Source: Tepidisphaeraceae bacterium
Lineage (GTDB): Bacteria; Planctomycetota; Phycisphaerae; Tepidisphaerales; Tepidisphaeraceae
DNA length: 64,000 nucleotides
Direction of reading: 5' to 3'
Assembly (NCBI GenBank): GCA_035998445.1
Contig: DASYHQ010000052.1
Span: 1-64,000 of the forward strand
In this document: piece by piece, positions 59,867 through 64,000 of the stretch
Numbering within the stretch: position 1 is the stretch's first letter
How the letters are laid out: every line of letters starts with the position of its first letter
Notes under the pieces: model-generated
The model's input: only the letters and a program-made list of their open reading frames with translations
Database searches by the model: none
What the model was told of the DNA's origin: nothing
Translations under genes and position numbers: made by a program

Positions 59867-60544
59867 CTACGGCGCGGCCGTGAAGATCAGCAGCGAGTGA
59901 TAGATTGTCACCGGCCGTCCGACGGCCTTCCGCTCATGGATCGATACGAACACGTGTCGAGGACCATTGCCAAAGGTATGCGGCTTCCACCAGTCCGCGG
60001 CGTCCACCTCGTGCGCCACCGGGTCCGCCTCAATTGTCGCTTTGATCTCGCCCGCCCAGTAGGCCGCATCATCGTCCTGGACGTAACCGATCATTCCGGC
60101 CTCATCCTCGTCGCGGGCGTAAGTCCCGCAGAGGATGCAGCCCAGGCCCTCAGGTCCGAGATATTTCGAGACGGTGTAACCACGGGCCAACCGCTTGGCT
60201 TCGAACGAAAAGATCGTGCCCGGCCGCGGGCGCGACGCGCGCACCTTGATGTCAATTCGGTTGCGGTCCTTGCCAAACCGTTTGCCGTCATTCACCGGTG
60301 GATCGTCGTGCACGCTGAAATACTCCGCCCAGTCTGGGGCGACCGCGTCGTTGAGGAAGGACTCCATCGCCTCGACCAGCCGCCCGGTGATCGCGGGTTC
60401 GGGCGTGCCGGAATGTGCGGCGGCGTCGAGGCGGTTGTAGCCCTCCTGCAGCACTTGGTGAACGCGGGTGACAAACACCTGGCGAATCTCGGCCGCGTCC
60501 GCGGCGTCGACTTCGTCCTGGCCTCGAACGCTCGGGTCGATCAC
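59867..60544 (-). CDS. PD-(D/E)XK nuclease-like protein coupled to a methyltransferase
   Basis: A 225-residue protein. D98 in NRIDIKV and E115-A-K117 in FSFEAKRLARG make a PD-(D/E)XK site after a helical N-terminus (LVEAMESFLNDAVAPDWAEY). Its GTG start overlaps the stop of the methyltransferase gene (GTGA), so it is the restriction partner of that enzyme in a split system. The C-terminal half is beta-rich (RHVFVSIHERKAVGRPVTIY). Confidence 0.68.
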   Translation of the reverse strand: MIDPSVRGQDEVDAADAAEIRQVFVTRVHQVLQEGYNRLDAAAHSGTPEPAITGRLVEAMESFLNDAVAPDWAEYFSVHDDPPVNDGKRFGKDRNRIDIKVRASRPRPGTIFSFEAKRLARGYTVSKYLGPEGLGCILCGTYARDEDEAGMIGYVQDDDAAYWAGEIKATIEADPVAHEVDAADWWKPHTFGNGPRHVFVSIHERKAVGRPVTIYHSLLIFTAAP

Positions 60545-63500
60545 CGGCCTGCCCCCTGGTAAGCGAGCGTGCGCGAGATGACCTCCGCCGCGTCGAACAT
60601 TGCCTGGCTCTCAGTCCAGTGGAAACGTTGCATTGGCTTGAACAGCAGCGTGTGCCGGCCCTCGAAAATCTGAAGGTTCCGGTCGAAATACACCCATTGC
60701 GCGTGCTTGCGGCGAAGCCGCTGCCTCGTCTTCTGAAGCTCGGCCGCCGTGTCGTCATCTGCGGCGTACAGCCTGATCTCGTTCGGCTGGTCGGCCTTCA
60801 CGAGCGTCAGCTGGATCATGCCGGTGTGGGCATCGAAAATGATGTCCACGTCGTACCGCTTGGGAAGTTCGTCGCCGATGAACCCGTCCAGCTCGGCCTT
60901 CAGCCGTTTGGCGTAACGCTTCAAATGGACAGAGGTCGGCGGCTCCACGGCAGGACGGCCGAGCTTACCGTCATCGAGTTGGAGCCGGATCTGAACCAGG
61001 TCCTCGACCAGAGCCCGTTCACGGGTGCGGAAGCCGAGGACGTCACCGACAAGTCGGTTCAACTCTTCAAGCAGCCGCTCCAGGTCCTCCGGCGGCTGCT
61101 GCTGCTGCTGCGCCATCACCGCCGTGTCGAAGAGCGTCGGATCGCCGCCCGCATCGCGCGCCATCTGCCGTGCCGAGGCGCGGGCCAGCCGGTCATGCAG
61201 GGCCGCCCAGCCCTCCAGCGCCGTCCGAGAGAGTTCCGCGATAGGTGTTGGCATCCCGCGGAGCGAGTCCAAGCTCGCTCGAGGCCGCTTCACGCCCAGC
61301 TCCGATGATGTCAGGAACTGTTGATAGACGGCGAAGTCGGAATTGAGATAGAGCGCCACCGCCTTCAGCAGCAGCTCGTCATCGCCGGGGCTTGTGATTC
61401 CCACCTGACGCGGCGGCACTATCAAATAGTCGGCCGTGTACACCGCGAAGTTCCGCGCCGCACTGACGATCACGTGCGGCGGCCCGCAAACGGTCAGACC
61501 CCTGCGGCCGCCCCGCAGCCGCAGGTAAAAATCGGTGTTCTCTTGCAGGGCATGCGGCGGGAACACGAAGATTCGCCGCAGACGCGCCAGCGCGTCGGTG
61601 TCGAGCACCTGCCGGCCGACCACCTCCTCGCATCGTTCGCGACCTGGCCCCGAGTGCGGCCGGAGTTGCGGGCCCTCGGCCAGGACAAGGCGCCCGTCGC
61701 GCTCCAGATCACGGAAGGTGCCGTACCGGGCCGCGACACGCTCCAGCAGGCGCCGGTCGAGGTGGCTTCCCCAACTCGCCAGCTTCCACGGCAGGGCGCT
61801 GCCGGTGAGCACCTCCGCCAGCGGCACGTCCCGGATCTCGCTCGCATTTAACGCCAGTGCCCACGTTTCGTTCCGCTTATTCTCGACGACGGGACGCGTC
61901 GGTTCCTGATTGGCCACAAGCGGCGAGTAGGTGCTCACATGCTCGACATCTGCCACCTCTAGCGGCTTCTCTCTCTTTGAGTAGAACAAGGCCGCGGCGG
62001 GGACGCGGGAACGGCCCGCGAACAGCACTTCAGCCAGATTCGAAAAGTTTGCGACGGAACTGACACGAAACTTGCGGAAGAAACTGCGCCGGAAATCGGC
62101 GGAGAACTCATCGAACAGCGTCGATGCCGGCAGCAGCAGTCCTGCGTGTCCGTCCTCGGCAAGGAACCGCCCGACCTCCCAAGTAAAGGCCTGCGCGACT
62201 TGGTTGGAACCCACGGGCGTGCCGCGTTGTCCCTGCCCTCGCAGCCACGCCCCGACCGGCTCATCGTCCGCACTGAGATTGTCCACGTTGAGCCGCTTCC
62301 AAGGCGGATTGCCGACAACCCAGTCGAACCGCCGCCGCCCCAACAATTCCCAGCAGCTCCGGTCCGACGAGAAGAAGTTCTCCTCGATGATGTTCTCGCC
62401 GCGCAGCGAAGGCAGCTTGAACCGTGTCCCGTCCTCAAGATCGGGCGGGTCGCAGTAATCGAGCAGAGTCATCACGAGCGACAGTTCGGTCACGCTGCAC
62501 GCGTCGGGATCGCGGTCCACGCCGAAGATGCTCCGCTGCATTAGCTCGCGGAGCTGCACCGGACGGGGCTGCGTTCCGGTCGCAGGATATTCCTTCTCAA
62601 TCAGCCGACGATAGCACTGGACAAGAAAGGCGCCCGAGCCGCACGAGGGGTCTAGCACCTTCACCCCACGATCCAGGGGCCTGCGATCTTCCATTTCGGC
62701 GAGCATGAAGTTCACGACCGGGATCGGCGTGTAGTAGGCACCCGCCTCGCGGCCCCGGGACCGTTCACCTGCCAATGGGGCATGCAGGAACTGCTCATAC
62801 ACGACCGACAGCGTCTCGATCGGAATGTACGAGAAGTCGTAGGCCTGAAAGTCTAGATGCAGCTGCCAGTCGTCGCCATCGGCCGGCTCATCCCCGGCGA
62901 AGGTCGCAGCGACGTGGGCTACGTGGTCGTCGCTAGGCGAGTCGGGGCGGCCGAATGAGAGCGGAAACACGCCGCCATTCAGCCACTCGTCCAAACGGTC
63001 CGTCACGGCCTGCAGGCCCGCAGAGGTTGCCTCACGGCCGAACACGGCCCGCTCCCGGATGCCCCACGCCTCCAGCTTGCGTTCGGAGAGAATCTTCCGG
63101 TGCCGAAGGTAATAAAGATAGACGTACTTGCCGATCAGGGCATGCGACACCTCGGACTTCAGCCCGCGTTTCTGAAGCCACCGGTCGAGGGTCCGTAGGT
63201 TCCCGAGCAGACGCCAGTCCACCCGCGATTCCGGCCGCACCTCGCGCCCCCAGCGACGCCACAGCATGCCATCATCGATCGCGTCAGCGTGGAAGCCAGA
63301 CTGCGCCAAGTCCGAGGCGGAGTTGAATTCCCGAAGCAAGTTCTTCGCTTGCCGATCGGGACGGCGGTCATAGTCAAAGCCGGAATAGAGCCGGTAGCCT
63401 CTCGGGGTCTCCACAATCACAAACGGCACGACGTCCTGGTTCCAAACCAGCCGGTGCGCCCGGTCGGCCTGCGCCTCGGACGCAACTCGGCATAGGTAAA

Positions 63501-63696
63501 TCGCCGGGATCGAGGGCGTGTTGGCCGTAGCCTTGGCGGGCCGCAGGGTGTAGACGCCCAGGAGCCCGGGCTCGGCTTTCGCACGCCTGAAGACGTGCCC
63601 ATAGGCGGGCGCAGTTTCGAGGGCGGAATCGCCCGCGCGCAGAAAGTGCGGAGAGCGCTCGAAGCCGAGTTGCTGGAGGAGGTCTGGTCGGGCCAT
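60541..63696 (-). CDS. N6-adenine DNA methyltransferase (type IIG/Eco57I-like)
   Basis: A 1051-residue enzyme. GAYYTP (319-324) is motif X, LDPSCGSGAF (348-357) is motif I (SAM-binding), and VVGNPPWKRL (461-470) is motif IV (catalytic NPPW). The N-terminal 300 residues are a mixed alpha/beta domain without a clear nuclease site, and the C-terminal 400 hold the target-recognition and helical regions. GGAGAG eight bases upstream fixes the start. It is cotranscribed with a HicB-like gene upstream and the nuclease-like gene downstream. Confidence 0.85.
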   Translation of the reverse strand: MARPDLLQQLGFERSPHFLRAGDSALETAPAYGHVFRRAKAEPGLLGVYTLRPAKATANTPSIPAIYLCRVASEAQADRAHRLVWNQDVVPFVIVETPRGYRLYSGFDYDRRPDRQAKNLLREFNSASDLAQSGFHADAIDDGMLWRRWGREVRPESRVDWRLLGNLRTLDRWLQKRGLKSEVSHALIGKYVYLYYLRHRKILSERKLEAWGIRERAVFGREATSAGLQAVTDRLDEWLNGGVFPLSFGRPDSPSDDHVAHVAATFAGDEPADGDDWQLHLDFQAYDFSYIPIETLSVVYEQFLHAPLAGERSRGREAGAYYTPIPVVNFMLAEMEDRRPLDRGVKVLDPSCGSGAFLVQCYRRLIEKEYPATGTQPRPVQLRELMQRSIFGVDRDPDACSVTELSLVMTLLDYCDPPDLEDGTRFKLPSLRGENIIEENFFSSDRSCWELLGRRRFDWVVGNPPWKRLNVDNLSADDEPVGAWLRGQGQRGTPVGSNQVAQAFTWEVGRFLAEDGHAGLLLPASTLFDEFSADFRRSFFRKFRVSSVANFSNLAEVLFAGRSRVPAAALFYSKREKPLEVADVEHVSTYSPLVANQEPTRPVVENKRNETWALALNASEIRDVPLAEVLTGSALPWKLASWGSHLDRRLLERVAARYGTFRDLERDGRLVLAEGPQLRPHSGPGRERCEEVVGRQVLDTDALARLRRIFVFPPHALQENTDFYLRLRGGRRGLTVCGPPHVIVSAARNFAVYTADYLIVPPRQVGITSPGDDELLLKAVALYLNSDFAVYQQFLTSSELGVKRPRASLDSLRGMPTPIAELSRTALEGWAALHDRLARASARQMARDAGGDPTLFDTAVMAQQQQQPPEDLERLLEELNRLVGDVLGFRTRERALVEDLVQIRLQLDDGKLGRPAVEPPTSVHLKRYAKRLKAELDGFIGDELPKRYDVDIIFDAHTGMIQLTLVKADQPNEIRLYAADDDTAAELQKTRQRLRRKHAQWVYFDRNLQIFEGRHTLLFKPMQRFHWTESQAMFDAAEVISRTLAYQGAGR

Positions 63697-63711
63697 TGCG
63701 GCTGCTCTCCA

Positions 63712-63960
63712 TCAGGCGACCGCGCCGCTCGCCCCGCGGGCGTGCCGCTGCCGGCGTTCCCGGTAGTCGAGCAGCGAGGCGATGGCTTCTTTTGCAGCTT
63801 GGACGGCTTCGACCGGGCTAGGCGCGCGCTGCAGGACACCCGGCAGATCCCTGCATTCGGCGACGTAACCGCCTTCCTCAGCGTCGGCGCTCACCAGCAG
63901 CCGGAAGGGCTGCCGGTTCACCTTCACCGTCTCGCACCACTCCTGAGGCAGCGACTCCAC
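63712..63960 (-). CDS. HicB-like antitoxin (frame open to the window edge)
   Basis: An 82-residue protein with a HicB-type partial RNase H-like fold: FRLLVSADAEEGGYVAECRD, LPGVLQRAPSPVEAVQAAKE, AIASLL, then a basic tail. The GTG at 63960 is a possible start, but the frame continues open to the right end of the window (VPLGLLITEASRKVESLPQE), so the gene could be longer. No HicA toxin is seen in the window. It lies 15 bases upstream of the methyltransferase. Confidence 0.6.
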   Translation of the reverse strand: MESLPQEWCETVKVNRQPFRLLVSADAEEGGYVAECRDLPGVLQRAPSPVEAVQAAKEAIASLLDYRERRQRHARGASGAVA

Positions 63961-64000
63961 CTTGCGGCTGGCTTCAGTGATCAGCAGCCCGAGCGGAACG

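Overview
The window is high-GC DNA that most likely comes from a planctomycete (Planctomycetota, Phycisphaerae-like). The organism call rests on both tyrosine recombinases being of a divergent kind I associate with Planctomycetes (no Arg in the usual box I, Tyr-x-Leu-Arg in place of His-x-Leu-Arg). The type IV pseudopilin with a Gly/Phe-Thr-Leu-Thr-Glu-Leu-Leu processing site and the GC-rich codon use fit this. No rRNA or housekeeping gene is present, so the call stays at phylum level.

Region 1 (1 to about 42.4 kb) is a tailed-phage genome, probably an integrated prophage. The virion genes are on the plus strand in a lambda-like order: beta-helix fibre, terminase small and large subunits, a small connector-like protein, portal, S49 prohead protease with a nested scaffold, head decoration protein, major capsid protein, head-tail completion proteins, tail tube candidate, tail assembly chaperone with a programmed -1 frameshift site, tape measure, then tail tip, hub and fibre proteins to 30.3 kb. 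A cargo block sits between portal and protease (7.8-12.4 kb): a ParB-like protein, an ABC-ATPase/GNAT fusion, a zinc ribbon and, on the minus strand, an amidoligase / class II glutamine amidotransferase / XRE operon with its own promoter. A pseudopilin and a small membrane protein (minus strand, 30.3-31.8 kb) separate the tail module from the recombination and early module. That module (32.1-41 kb) holds a Bet/RecT annealase, many small proteins, an ASCH protein, a DUF2303-like protein, tRNA and tRNA-like genes, very small ORFs and an excisionase-like protein. It ends with an integrase on the minus strand. I see no lysis genes.

Region 2 (42.47-51 kb) begins at a tRNA-Arg(TCG) gene with a second integrase directly downstream, the classic layout of an integrative element at a tRNA 3' end. 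It carries an HNH/winged-helix protein, a zinc-ribbon membrane protein coupled to a TPR protein, an XRE regulator with a perfect palindrome, a Mu Gam-like operon and a small regulator-like protein behind another perfect palindrome.

Region 3 (51-64 kb) is a defence island: a NERD-domain membrane protein; a three-gene operon joining a MmeI-like restriction-modification enzyme with a C-terminal minimal nucleotidyltransferase (MNT) domain, a HEPN-DUF433 fusion and a DUF5615 PIN-like toxin; a Septu-like ATPase/HNH pair in which both genes carry a single frameshift; an integrase remnant; and a HicB-like / adenine methyltransferase / PD-(D/E)XK nuclease operon that reaches the right edge. The RM-MNT / HEPN-DUF433 / DUF5615 operon is the best candidate for an undescribed system, because it fuses two toxin-antitoxin pairs to each other and to a restriction enzyme.
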